Assembly: GCA_963923455.1 (NCBI GenBank)
Contig: CAWULT010000004.1
Location: forward strand, 24,938-88,937
Length of the DNA: 64,000 nt
Direction of reading: 5' to 3'
DNA from: CAWULT01 sp963923455
GTDB lineage: Bacteria > Acidobacteriota > Vicinamibacteria > Vicinamibacterales > UBA2999
Shown here: in pieces, positions 55,566 to 63,946 of the stretch
How positions within the stretch are numbered: the stretch's first letter is position 1
Layout: the number at the start of each line of letters is the position of its first letter
Notes under the pieces: model-generated
Seen by the model: only the letters and a program-made list of their open reading frames with translations
Databases searched by the model: none
What the model was told of the DNA's origin: nothing
Position numbers and translations under genes: made by a program

Positions 55566-56876
55566 ATGATTCAGCGCTATACCAACCCCGAGATGGGGCG
55601 CATCTGGAGCGACCAGCGCCGGTACGAGACGTGGTTGCAGGTCGAGACCGCGGCCGCCGAGGCGATGGCGCGGGCCGGGATCGTGCCCGTGGAGGCTGCC
55701 CGCGACATCCGCGAACGCGGCGCCTTCGACATCGCCCGCATCGAGGAGATCGAGAAGGTCACCCAGCACGACGTGATCGCGTTCACGACCGCGGTCGCCG
55801 AGCACGTGGGCCCGTCGGCGCGCTGGATGCACTTCGGCATGACGTCGTCCGACGTCATCGACACGGCGCAGGCGATCCAGATGCGCGAGGCGTGCGATGT
55901 GATCCTGTCCCTGCTGGCCGGTCTGATGCGTGCGGTCCGCGAGCGCGCCGAAGAGCACCGGCGGACGCCGATGATCGGGCGCACGCACGGTGTTCACGCG
56001 GAGCCGATGACGTTCGGCCTGAAGCTCGCGCTCTGGTACGCGGAGCTCGCGCGCGACGTCGAGCGCCTGCGCCGGGCGCGAGCCGCCGTTGCCGTGGGCA
56101 AGCTCTCGGGCGCCGTGGGGACCTTCGCACACCTGCCCCCGTCGATCGAGGCCGACACCTGCCAGGCGCTGGGGCTGGTGCCGGCGCCGGTCGCGTCACA
56201 AGTGATTCAGCGCGACCGCCATGCCGAACTGCTGTCGGCAATGGCCATTACTGGCTCGTCCCTCGAGAAGTTCGCTCTCGAGATCCGGGGCCTCCAGAAG
56301 ACGGAAATCGGCGAGGTCGAAGAGCCGTTCGCAAAGGGGCAGAAGGGTTCGTCGGCCATGCCCCACAAACGGAATCCGATCGGCTGCGAACAGATCGTCG
56401 GCCTGGCGCGCCTGTTGCGCTCCAACGCGATGGCCGCCTTCGAGAACAACGCGCTGTGGCACGAACGAGACATCTCGCATTCGTCGGTCGAGCGCGTCAT
56501 CGTGCCCGACAGTTTCGTGGTGCTGGACCACATGCTCCGGCGGTTCACGCGCATCGTGGCCGGGATGGTGGTGTACCCGGACCGGATGCGGGAGAATCTC
56601 GACCGGTCGCGCGGCGTGGTGTTCTCGGGCACGGTGCTCCTCGAGCTGGCGCAGCGCGGTGTGTCGCGGGAACAGGCTTACGAGTGGGTGCAGCGGAACG
56701 CGATGCGGTCGTTTGCGGAGCGCACCGACTTCAAGGGCCTGCTGCTCGCAGATGCGGACGTCACCCGGGTGCTGCCGCCGGCCGACATCGAGCGGGCGTT
56801 CGACCTGGGCGAGCAGTTGCGTCACGTCGACCATATCTTCGGCCGCGTGTTCGCCGCCAGCGAGAATCCGGTCTGA
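55566..56876 (+). CDS. purB: Adenylosuccinate lyase
   Basis: Cleaves SAICAR and adenylosuccinate, releasing fumarate, in purine synthesis. 436 aa. Substrate-binding MHFGMTSSDVIDTAQA, GRTHGVHAEPMTFGLKLALW with the catalytic His, and the flexible signature loop KGSSAMPHKRNPIGCEQI (catalytic Ser) are all present. The short form (about 430 aa) is the bacterial/B. subtilis type. ATG 55566 is preceded by TGAC ATG of the M16 region by 34 nt. purB-purF-purM-purN run in order with 75, 25 and overlapping junctions, so a polycistronic message is likely. Confidence 0.96.
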   Translation: MIQRYTNPEMGRIWSDQRRYETWLQVETAAAEAMARAGIVPVEAARDIRERGAFDIARIEEIEKVTQHDVIAFTTAVAEHVGPSARWMHFGMTSSDVIDTAQAIQMREACDVILSLLAGLMRAVRERAEEHRRTPMIGRTHGVHAEPMTFGLKLALWYAELARDVERLRRARAAVAVGKLSGAVGTFAHLPPSIEADTCQALGLVPAPVASQVIQRDRHAELLSAMAITGSSLEKFALEIRGLQKTEIGEVEEPFAKGQKGSSAMPHKRNPIGCEQIVGLARLLRSNAMAAFENNALWHERDISHSSVERVIVPDSFVVLDHMLRRFTRIVAGMVVYPDRMRENLDRSRGVVFSGTVLLELAQRGVSREQAYEWVQRNAMRSFAERTDFKGLLLADADVTRVLPPADIERAFDLGEQLRHVDHIFGRVFAASENPV

Positions 56877-56951
56877 ACGGTACCTGGGACGCCGTAAACT
56901 GGAGGCCGGCACTCCGGTGGTCTTCGAATCCGACCTGTTGAGAACAGAGCC

Positions 56952-58454
56952 ATGTTCGACAAGTTGAAAGAAGAGTGCGGGGTGTTCGGGATCTACGGGC
57001 ATCCCGAGGCGTCCAACCTGGCCTACCTCGGCCTCTACGCGCTGCAGCACCGCGGCCAGGAGAGCGCCGGCATTGCCGCGTCGGACGGCGCGCGAATCCG
57101 CGTGTCGAAGGCGATGGGTTACGTCAACGAGGCGTTCAGCCCGGACACCCTGGAGGCCCTCCCCGGCTCGCTGGCCGTCGGGCACGTCCGGTACTCCACC
57201 GCTGGTGAGAGCCGCCTCGCCAACGCGCAGCCGCTCGTCGCCGACTGTGCCCATGGGCAGCTCGCCCTGTGCCACAACGGCAACCTCGTCAATGCCAGCG
57301 ACGTAAAGGACGCGCTGGTCAGGCAGGGTGCGATCTTCCAGACCAACACCGACACCGAGGTCGTCGTCCACCTGTTTGCCCGTTCGCGTGCGGACGGAGT
57401 CGAGGCAGCCATCGTCGAGGCGATTTCGCAGGTGCGGGGCGCCTTCTCGTTCGTGATGATGACGCCGGACCGGGTGATCGGCGTCCGCGATCCCCATGGC
57501 TTCCGGCCGCTGGCGCTCGGGCGTCTGGGTGACGCGTGGGTGATGTGCTCGGAGACCTGCGCCATGGACCTCATTGGCGCGACCTACGTACGCGACGTGG
57601 AGCCAGGCGAGATGGTGGTCGCCAGTGCCACCGGCCTGAAGTCGATGCGCCCGTTCGCGCCGGCCCGGCACGCGCAGTGCATCTTCGAGCACGTCTACTT
57701 CTCGCGGCCAGACAGCTACGTGTTCGGACAGAGCGTGAACGAGGCGCGTACCGAGTTCGGCCGGCGCCTGGCGCAGGAATCCCCTGTGGAGGCGGACGTG
57801 GTCGTGCCCATCCCGGACTCGGGTGTCTGCGCGGCCGTCGGGTTCGCCGAGCAGCTGGGCGTGCCGATGCGAATGGGGCTCATCCGCAACCACTACGTGG
57901 GCCGCACGTTCATCGAGCCGCAGCAGTCCATCCGGCACTTCGGCGTCCGGGTGAAGCTGAATCCGGTGCGGAGCATCCTCGAGGGCAAGCGCGTCGTCCT
58001 GGTGGACGACTCGATCGTTCGTGGCACGACCAGCCGGAAGATCGTCAAGATGGTGCGCAGCGCGGGTGCCAGGGAAGTGCACATGCGGATCAGCTGTCCA
58101 CCGACGATCTCGCCCTGCTTCTACGGCGTCGACACGCCGCGCCGGTCGGAGCTCATCGCTGCGACGCATACGCTCGAGGAGATCCGCAAATACCTGAATG
58201 CCGACAGTGTGGCCTACCTGAGCCTCGACGGGCTGACCGGCGCGGTGCGCGATGGTCGTTCGAAGTACTGCACGTCGTGCTACACCGGTGTCTATCCCGT
58301 GGCGTTCCCGAAGGACGAGGCGGCGTATCTGCAGCTGGCGCTCAAGCTCAATCCGGAACCGGCTGCGGCGCCGGGCGGCACGGGCTCGGGCCAGAACGAC
58401 GATCCCCTGGACGAGGGTCTCACGATCGTGCCACTCGCGCGGGCGGGCCGGTAG
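56952..58454 (+). CDS. purF: Amidophosphoribosyltransferase, [4Fe-4S] type
   Basis: First committed step of purine synthesis. 500 aa. The N-terminal MFDKLKEECGVFGIYGH shows a short propeptide: the nucleophilic Cys of the glutaminase is Cys9. GHVRYSTAG and the PRPP loop RVVLVDDSIVRGTTSRKIV are intact. Cysteines in HAQCIFEHVYF, SCPPTISPCFYG and KYCTSCYTG match the four ligands of the oxygen-sensitive cluster in Bacillus-type enzymes. The C-terminal tail (about 480-500) is variable. It precedes purM by 25 nt. Confidence 0.97.
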   Translation: MFDKLKEECGVFGIYGHPEASNLAYLGLYALQHRGQESAGIAASDGARIRVSKAMGYVNEAFSPDTLEALPGSLAVGHVRYSTAGESRLANAQPLVADCAHGQLALCHNGNLVNASDVKDALVRQGAIFQTNTDTEVVVHLFARSRADGVEAAIVEAISQVRGAFSFVMMTPDRVIGVRDPHGFRPLALGRLGDAWVMCSETCAMDLIGATYVRDVEPGEMVVASATGLKSMRPFAPARHAQCIFEHVYFSRPDSYVFGQSVNEARTEFGRRLAQESPVEADVVVPIPDSGVCAAVGFAEQLGVPMRMGLIRNHYVGRTFIEPQQSIRHFGVRVKLNPVRSILEGKRVVLVDDSIVRGTTSRKIVKMVRSAGAREVHMRISCPPTISPCFYGVDTPRRSELIAATHTLEEIRKYLNADSVAYLSLDGLTGAVRDGRSKYCTSCYTGVYPVAFPKDEAAYLQLALKLNPEPAAAPGGTGSGQNDDPLDEGLTIVPLARAGR

Positions 58455-58479
58455 GCCGCGCCGCGCCGGATTTCTGCTG

Positions 58480-59517
58480 ATGGACTACAAAGCCTCCGGG
58501 GTCGACATCGACGCCGGGAACGAGACGGTCCGCCGCATCCGCGGCCTGGCGCGCTCGACGTTCACCTCCGGGGTCCTGTCGGAGATCGGTTCCTTCGGGG
58601 GCCTCTTCCGGGTCGACCCTGCACGGTTCGCGGACCCGGTGCTCGTCTCGAGCGCCGATGGGGTCGGCACCAAGCTCAGGGTTGCCTTTCTCGCCGGCAA
58701 GCACGACACCGTCGGCACGGATCTCGTCAATCACTGCGTCAACGACATCCTGGTGCAGGGAGCCGAGCCGCTGTTCTTCCTCGACTACTTGGCGACCGGC
58801 CGGTTGTCGCCGGATATCGCCGAGAGCATCATCGCCGGGATGGCCGCGGCGTGCCGCGACAACGGGTGTGCGTTGCTCGGCGGAGAGACGGCCGAGATGC
58901 CAGGCTTCTACGCGGAGGGTGAGTACGATATCGCCGGGTTCATCGTCGGCGCGGTTGATCGGTCGCGCCTGATCACCGGGCGCGCGATCGCGGTGGGCGA
59001 CGTTCTGATCGGCGTGCCGTCGTCGGGCCTCCACACGAACGGGTACTCACTGGCCCGGCGGATCGTGTTCGAGCACCTCGGGCTGGGCATCGACAGCTAC
59101 GTGGCCGAACTCGGTCGCACCGTCGGCGAGGCGCTGCTCGAGCCGCACCGCTCGTATCTCCAGTGCATCCAGCCCCTGCTGGACGCCGGGCGCATCAAGG
59201 GGATGGCGCACATCACGGGCGGCGGCATCACCGACAACCTGCCGCGCGTGCTGCCGCACGGAACTGCGGCCGTGGTCGATACCACCGCGTGGGAAGTGCC
59301 GCCGTTGTTCCGCTGGCTTCAGGCCTCCGGGCGCGTGCCGTGGGCGGACATGCTGCGCACCTTCAATATGGGGGTTGGCTTGATCGTCGTCACGTCGCGC
59401 CGGGACGCGGAGCCGCTCATCGAGGAACTCGCGGCACGGGGTGGAGGGGGCGCGCGCGCGATCGGCGAAATCGTCGCGGGCGAGCCGCCCTCTGTGAGCT
59501 ACACGGGCCTGCCGTGA
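58480..59517 (+). CDS. purM: Phosphoribosylformylglycinamidine cyclo-ligase (AIR synthetase)
   Basis: Fifth purine step, ATP-dependent ring closure to AIR. 345 aa. MDYKASGVDIDAGNETVRRI starts the family; SSADGVGTKLRVAF, NDILVQGAEPLFFLDYLATG and GGETAEMPGFY line the active site, and ITGGGITDNLPRVLP is the C-terminal signature. ATG 58480 is chosen because the conserved sequence begins there; upstream in-frame codons belong to purF territory. The TGA overlaps the purN GTG, so translation is coupled. Confidence 0.97.
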   Translation: MDYKASGVDIDAGNETVRRIRGLARSTFTSGVLSEIGSFGGLFRVDPARFADPVLVSSADGVGTKLRVAFLAGKHDTVGTDLVNHCVNDILVQGAEPLFFLDYLATGRLSPDIAESIIAGMAAACRDNGCALLGGETAEMPGFYAEGEYDIAGFIVGAVDRSRLITGRAIAVGDVLIGVPSSGLHTNGYSLARRIVFEHLGLGIDSYVAELGRTVGEALLEPHRSYLQCIQPLLDAGRIKGMAHITGGGITDNLPRVLPHGTAAVVDTTAWEVPPLFRWLQASGRVPWADMLRTFNMGVGLIVVTSRRDAEPLIEELAARGGGGARAIGEIVAGEPPSVSYTGLP

Positions 59518-60134
59518 CCCCGCGCCTCGGGGTGCTGATCTCCGGCCGCGGCAGCAACCTTCAGTCACTGATCGACGCCGTGCGCAGCGGACGGCTGGAC
59601 GCCAGCATCGCGGTCGTGATCTCGAATCGCGCCGATGCCGGTGGCCTCGACCGTGCGCGTGACGCGGGCATTCCGACCGAGGTCGTCGACCATCGAGGGT
59701 GGCCCTCGCGTGACGACTACGACCGGGCGCTCGTCGAGGCGCTTCGCGCCCGCAAGGTCGACCTGGTGTGCCTCGCCGGCTTCATGCGCCGCGTTGGCCG
59801 CCCCTTCGTCGACGCGTTCCCGAACGCAGTGCTGAACATCCACCCCTCACTGCTGCCGTCGTTTCCGGGCGTCGACGCGCAACGGCAGGCGCTCGAGCAC
59901 GGTGTGAAGGTGAGTGGCGTGACGGTTCACCTCGTCACCGAGGAGCTCGACGCCGGGCCGATCGTGGTGCAACACGCCGTCCCGGTGCACGACGACGACA
60001 CGCCCGCGACGCTCGCCGCGCGCATCCTGGCCGAGGAGCATCGGGCGTACCCGGAAGCTGTCCGGATCGTGCTGGGGCGACGGTGGCAGCTCCAGGGGCG
60101 GCGTCTGATTCGGTCGCCAGGATCAGTGCGCTGA
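59514..60134 (+). CDS. purN: Phosphoribosylglycinamide formyltransferase
   Basis: 10-formyl-THF-dependent third purine step. 206 aa from GTG 59514. LGVLISGRGSNLQSLIDAV is the phosphate-binding start, NIHPSLLPSFPG carries the catalytic Asn and His (NxHPSLLP), and VSGVTVHLVTEELDAGPIVVQ carries the catalytic Asp. The 3' end overlaps the opposite-strand epimerase gene by 12 nt, so both C-termini are constrained by the same bases. Confidence 0.96.
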   Translation: MTPRLGVLISGRGSNLQSLIDAVRSGRLDASIAVVISNRADAGGLDRARDAGIPTEVVDHRGWPSRDDYDRALVEALRARKVDLVCLAGFMRRVGRPFVDAFPNAVLNIHPSLLPSFPGVDAQRQALEHGVKVSGVTVHLVTEELDAGPIVVQHAVPVHDDDTPATLAARILAEEHRAYPEAVRIVLGRRWQLQGRRLIRSPGSVR

Positions 60135-61085
60135 CGCACGCTCCCGTTCGAGCCACGCCGCGAAGCGCGCCACGCCCTCCGCGTAGGTCGTGTGAGGGGC
60201 GTAGTCCAGCAGGGCCTTGGCCTTGGACACGTCCGCCCACGTCTGCGGGACGTCACCCGGCTGCTCCGGCTGCCAGTCGATGATGGCGCGCCTGCCCAGC
60301 GCATTCTCCAGTCCCGTAATCATGTCCAGCAGCGAGACCGTCCGGTTGTTCCCGAGGTTGATGACCTCGTAGCGGCTGCCGGTGTAGGAGATGGCCGCGC
60401 GGACGCCGGCAATGATGTCGTCGATGTAGGTGTAATCGCGACGCGTCTCGCCCGTGCCGAACACGGGGACCGGGCTGCCCTCGAGGATCAGGCGCGCGAA
60501 CTTGTGGATCGCAAGGTCCGGACGCTGGCGGGGGCCGTAGACCGTGAAGAACCGCAGCGCGAGGAAGCGCATCCCGTACAGGTGCGAGTAGACGTGCCCG
60601 AGGAGTTCGCCGCTGACCTTCGTGCTGGCATACGGGCTGATGGGCTCGAGCACGCGGTCGGACTCGCGCCACGGCACGTTCGGGTTGACGCCGTAGACGC
60701 TGCTCGACGACGCGAAGACGAACTGGCCGACACCGCGCGCGCGCGCGAACTCCAGGAGGTTCTGCGTACCGCCGACGTTGACGTCCTGGTAGGTGAGCGG
60801 ATCCGCGATGGACGGCCGGACGCCTGCCTTGGCTGCCAGGTGGACGATGGCGTCGATCGGCTCCGACGAGACGCGCGTGGCGAGCCCGCCCGCGTCGCGC
60901 AGGTCGACCTCGATCAGGGCGTAGCTCGGGTGCGCGCGGTGCGCCGCGACGTTCCTCTCCTTGGCCGCCCGCGGATAGAAGGGATCGAAGTTGTCGATCA
61001 CCGTGACCGTGTGGCCGTCACGAAGGAGCGAGTCGACGAGGTGACTTCCGATGAAGCCCGCGCCGCCGGTCACCAGTACGCGCAT
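60123..61085 (-). CDS. NAD-dependent sugar-nucleotide epimerase (UDP-glucuronate 4-epimerase-like)
   Basis: 320-aa extended SDR. GGAGFIGSHLVDSLL binds NAD (residues 7-21), the catalytic SSVYG and YxxxK (PYASTKVSGELL) are present, and RFFTVYGPRQRPDLAIHKF is characteristic of UDP-glucuronate/galactose 4-epimerases. Cytoplasmic, probably feeding glycan synthesis. TACAAT 9 nt upstream of the ATG suggests a leaderless transcript. It overlaps purN by 12 nt tail to tail. Confidence 0.88.
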   Translation of the reverse strand: MRVLVTGGAGFIGSHLVDSLLRDGHTVTVIDNFDPFYPRAAKERNVAAHRAHPSYALIEVDLRDAGGLATRVSSEPIDAIVHLAAKAGVRPSIADPLTYQDVNVGGTQNLLEFARARGVGQFVFASSSSVYGVNPNVPWRESDRVLEPISPYASTKVSGELLGHVYSHLYGMRFLALRFFTVYGPRQRPDLAIHKFARLILEGSPVPVFGTGETRRDYTYIDDIIAGVRAAISYTGSRYEVINLGNNRTVSLLDMITGLENALGRRAIIDWQPEQPGDVPQTWADVSKAKALLDYAPHTTYAEGVARFAAWLERERASAH

Positions 61086-61094
61086 CGTGGTGCG

Positions 61095-61100
61095 ATTGTA
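61095..61100 (-). promoter_or_regulatory. -10-like TACAAT upstream of the epimerase gene
   Basis: TACAAT on the minus strand ends 9 nt before the ATG at 61085, without a Shine-Dalgarno. Confidence 0.4.
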
Positions 61101-61130
61101 ACGGGGCTCGCGGGCCGGCGGAAGCGGCGC

Positions 61131-61955
61131 TCAGAAGTCCGCGCGGCGGCGAAGCGTGACGAGCGCCACTTCCGGAGGGCAGTTGATTCGCACCGGAACC
61201 ACTACGGTGCCGATGCCGCGGCTGACGAACATCGCAGTGTTACCGCGTCTGGCCGTACCGAACACCACCGGGAACCGCCGCGCGGCTGGCGCGCCGATGC
61301 CCGGCAGCACGATCTGGCCTCCATGTGTGTGACCGGCGAGCACCGCGCCAACGTCGAACGCGGACGCCTCGGCCAGCCGCCGCGGATCATGCGCCAGCAG
61401 CAGCGTCGTCTCGGCGGCGCCACGGAGCACCCGTGCGATCTCCGACGGGCGCCTGGTCCAGAACCGGAGGCCGGCCACGTCGAGGCGTTCACCGCGCAGC
61501 TCGACCGTCGTGCGCTGGTCCTTGAGCACCGACACACCACGTCGCGAGAGGGCCCCGGGCATCTCACGGTCGTCGTCGTGGTTGCCCAGCACCGCGAACA
61601 CACCGTGCGGGGCGCTGAGCTGCGCCAGCAACTCGGCCACCGGTTCCATGAATGTACGATCCGCCGAGGTCACGTAGTCGCCGCCGAGCACGACCATGTC
61701 TGGCCTGCTGGCCATCGCCAGGTCGACGGCCCGCTGGATGTCGCGCGCCGACACGAAGATGCTGTGGTGCAGGTCCGTGAGAAACGCGACCCGGAGACCG
61801 TCGATCGCCGGTGGAAGGCCGGAGACGTCCAGCTGGGCCTCGGTGAGCGTCAGCGCGTGGCGTTCGAAGAGCGCGCCGTACGTCGCGACGCCGGTGCTCG
61901 CGCCGAGGCCGGCGATCGCCGCAGCCTTGAGAAGATCGCGTCGAGAGAGAGCCAT
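61131..61955 (-). CDS. Tat-exported metallophosphoesterase
   Basis: 274 aa. The N-terminus ALSRRDLLKAAAIAGLG is a twin-arginine signal (SRRDLLK). The calcineurin-like motifs follow in order: FLTDLHHS (D-x-H), GGDYV, LGNHDDD (GNHD/E) and AGHTHGGQIVLPG. This matches YkuE/LpxG-type envelope phosphoesterases acting on phospholipid or UDP-sugar substrates. The ATG at 61955 keeps the RR near the N-terminus; a longer reading would add 37 residues before it. Separated from the epimerase start by 45 nt and divergent from tyrS. Confidence 0.88.
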   Translation of the reverse strand: MALSRRDLLKAAAIAGLGASTGVATYGALFERHALTLTEAQLDVSGLPPAIDGLRVAFLTDLHHSIFVSARDIQRAVDLAMASRPDMVVLGGDYVTSADRTFMEPVAELLAQLSAPHGVFAVLGNHDDDREMPGALSRRGVSVLKDQRTTVELRGERLDVAGLRFWTRRPSEIARVLRGAAETTLLLAHDPRRLAEASAFDVGAVLAGHTHGGQIVLPGIGAPAARRFPVVFGTARRGNTAMFVSRGIGTVVVPVRINCPPEVALVTLRRRADF

Positions 61956-62050
61956 CAGGGGAGGGTCGGGCGCTGCGCCCGGTGAGCCGTGGCGGGCGCG
62001 GCATCCGAAGCTGACGCGCGCTCGTGACCGTGCCGTCCGACCACGAGTTG

Positions 62051-62056
62051 TATAGT
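62051..62056 (+). promoter_or_regulatory. -10-like TATAGT upstream of tyrS
   Basis: TATAGT ends 8 nt before ATG 62065, preceded by TTG; no Shine-Dalgarno. Leaderless arrangement. Confidence 0.4.
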
Positions 62057-62064
62057 AGCGGCAC

Positions 62065-63333
62065 ATGGACCTCTATGGCGAATTGGCGTGGCGAGGCATG
62101 GTGTACGACACCACCGATGGCTTGCGGGACGTGCTGGCCCGCGAGCGCGTCACGGCCTACATTGGCTTCGACCCGACCGCGGCGAGCCTGCACGTCGGAT
62201 CGCTCCTGCCCATCATGGCGCTCGCGCGATTGCAGCGATTCGGACACGGCCCAATCGCGCTCGTGGGCGGCGGCACCGGCCTCATCGGCGATCCGAGCGG
62301 AAAGGCGACCGAGCGAGCCCTCCTGGATCTGGAGAAGGTCGAGGCCAACGCGCGAGGAATCAGGGCGCAACTCGAGCGCTTCCTCGACTTCGATTCCAGC
62401 GCCAATCCGGCACGGCTCGTCAACAACGCCGAGTGGTTGACGCAGCTCACGGCGCTCGAGTTCCTGCGCGACGTCGGGAAGTACTTCACCGTGAACCATA
62501 TGCTGGCGAAGGAGTCCGTGAAGCGCCGCGTCGAGAGCGAGGACGGCATCTCCTACACGGAATTCAGCTACCTGCTGCTTCAGGCCTACGACTTCCTCAT
62601 CCTCCACGAGCGCTACAACTGCACGGTACAGATGGGCGGCAGCGATCAGTGGGGCAACATCACGGCCGGACTGGATCTCATCCGCAAGGTGCGCGCGGCG
62701 AAGGCGCACGGGCTCGTGCTGCCGCTCGTGACGAGCGCCTCCGGCCAGAAGTTCGGGAAGACCGAAGCCGGCACGGTGTGGCTCGATCCGCAGCTCACGA
62801 CACCCTACGAGTTCTATCAGTTCTGGCTGAACACCGACGATCGTGACGCGGTGAAGTACCTGAAGTTCTTCACGTTCTTCGAGGCGGCTGCGATTGGAGA
62901 GCTCGAGGCGAGCGCCCAGCGTGAGCCGGAGCGACGGCACGCGCAGCGAGCGCTTGCGCGCGAGGTGACGCGGCTCGTACACGGTGACGCCGCAGTCCGG
63001 GAGGCCGAGAGCGCGTCGGAGAAGCTGTTCGGCGGCGACCTGTCCGCAATGTCGGTCGCGGAGCTGTTGCAGATCTTCCCCAACGTACCGTCATGCGACA
63101 TCGCGGTGGTGCAGGGCGACTGGGCCGTCGTCGATCTGCTGTGCGCCGCCGGCATCACGGGCTCGAAGGGCGAGGCTGCGCGCCTCATTCGCGGTGGGGG
63201 ACTCTACGTGAACGGCCGTCGTGTCACCGGCGAGAAGGATCGGCTCAACGCTTCACAGGCAATCGAGGGCCGAATCTTCGTCGTTCGGAAGGGCAAGAAA
63301 GAAAATTTCCTGATCCGGCTGGTCGGGGGTTGA
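62065..63333 (+). CDS. tyrS: Tyrosyl-tRNA synthetase
   Basis: 422 aa class I synthetase. HIGH-equivalent HVGS (residues 43-46) with YIGFDPTAASLHVGSLLP, the tyrosine pocket including YTEFSYLLLQAYDF and MGGSDQWGNIT, and the KMSKS-equivalent QKFGKTEAG. The C-terminal S4 RNA-binding domain (AARLIRGGGLYVNGRRV) ends the protein, so this is the TyrS type rather than TyrZ. The stop codon at 63331-63333 is embedded in the -35 (TTGACA) of a downstream promoter. Immediately before the rRNA operon leader. Confidence 0.95.
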   Translation: MDLYGELAWRGMVYDTTDGLRDVLARERVTAYIGFDPTAASLHVGSLLPIMALARLQRFGHGPIALVGGGTGLIGDPSGKATERALLDLEKVEANARGIRAQLERFLDFDSSANPARLVNNAEWLTQLTALEFLRDVGKYFTVNHMLAKESVKRRVESEDGISYTEFSYLLLQAYDFLILHERYNCTVQMGGSDQWGNITAGLDLIRKVRAAKAHGLVLPLVTSASGQKFGKTEAGTVWLDPQLTTPYEFYQFWLNTDDRDAVKYLKFFTFFEAAAIGELEASAQREPERRHAQRALAREVTRLVHGDAAVREAESASEKLFGGDLSAMSVAELLQIFPNVPSCDIAVVQGDWAVVDLLCAAGITGSKGEAARLIRGGGLYVNGRRVTGEKDRLNASQAIEGRIFVVRKGKKENFLIRLVGG

Positions 63334-63358
63334 CAAGGACTCCGGACGATCATACGAT
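63330..63358 (+). promoter_or_regulatory. Consensus-like promoter overlapping the tyrS stop (candidate rrn P1)
   Basis: TTGACA (63330-63335), 17-nt spacer, TACGAT (63353-63358). The -35 contains the tyrS TGA. No supported gene lies in 63359-63600, so the most likely target is the rRNA operon, or an unrecognised small RNA. Confidence 0.65.
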
Positions 63359-63600
63359 TCCTAAGTTCGCTGGTCGCGCGCCTCGCAACATAGAGCGTAA
63401 CGCGACGAAATGAGCGAACCCCTTCCACGGGTCAGCCAGTTCCTCGTTAGCCGCGTTACACGCTTCGCGTGCCGGTTTCAGGTTGGCAAGGCTTCAAAGG
63501 GTAAGGCCGCGGGTCGGACTCGTCGTCCCCCGATGGTGCAACCCAGGGTAGCCGGTGAGTCTAACGACTCTGTGGAACGGGGCGGGGCCCAAAAAAGTTG
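63359..63600 (+). other. Spacer between the two rrn promoters, no gene seen
   Basis: 242 nt with lower GC than its surroundings. A 64-codon frame at 63410-63604 lacks a Shine-Dalgarno, GC3 bias and any recognisable motif, so I do not call it. Short stems are visible (CACGC-TTC-GCGTG and GAGTC-TAAC-GACTC) but no strong ncRNA fold. An A6 tract (63591-63596) just upstream of the second promoter may act as an UP element. Confidence 0.5.
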
Positions 63601-63630
63601 TTGACAGGCCCTGAAGCTTGAAAGTATCGT
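63601..63630 (+). promoter_or_regulatory. rRNA operon promoter (candidate P2)
   Basis: TTGACA (63601-63606), 18-nt spacer, TATCGT (63625-63630), with AAAAAAGTTG directly upstream. The transcript would begin near 63637 and run about 310 nt to the mature 16S end. Confidence 0.7.
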
Positions 63631-63637
63631 TAGAAGG

Positions 63638-63669
63638 TTCCCCTGACGGCGGAGACGCCTGCAGGGGAA
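63638..63669 (+). other. Leader hairpin with GNRA tetraloop at the start of the rRNA transcript
   Basis: TTCCCCTG ... CAGGGGAA (8 bp) encloses a 2x2 internal loop and GGCG-GAGA-CGCC, a 4-bp stem closed by a GNRA loop. It begins at the predicted P2 start site and could protect the 5' end or bind a protein. Confidence 0.55.
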
Positions 63670-63705
63670 GCGGCGAGAGGCTTCGGGCAGCCAGCCGCAA
63701 GTCCG

Positions 63706-63723
63706 GTTCTTTGAAAACTAGAT
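63706..63723 (+). promoter_or_regulatory. BoxA-like antitermination element in the rRNA leader
   Basis: GTTCTTTGAAAACTAGAT matches the conserved TTCTTTGAAAACT leader element seen upstream of 16S genes and resembles boxA (TGCTCTTTA). Its position, about 225 nt before 16S, fits Nus-dependent antitermination. The rest of the leader, 63724-63946, shows no further gene. Confidence 0.5.
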
Positions 63724-63946
63724 AGAGCGTGCAAGCAAGACAACTTGTCTGGCTCTGTTCGTCCGGCCTCGGCCGGCGGCGAGTCCAGGCAGCCCGTCGA
63801 GTGTCAGCTGGCGGTTGCCCCCTTGGGGGCGGCCGTCAATGCAACACGAAACGAAACAACGCAGAGCCAAGTCAACAGGCGATCGCGTTAACGAGTTGAG
63901 CTTCCGGGCAATTCCGCGCAAGCGGGTGCCGGGAAGACAGCGAACT

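Noticed and set aside
63410..63604. 64-codon open frame in the rRNA leader
   Set aside because: No Shine-Dalgarno or -10 near the start, no GC3 bias like real genes here, no recognisable motif, and it lies between two rRNA promoters.
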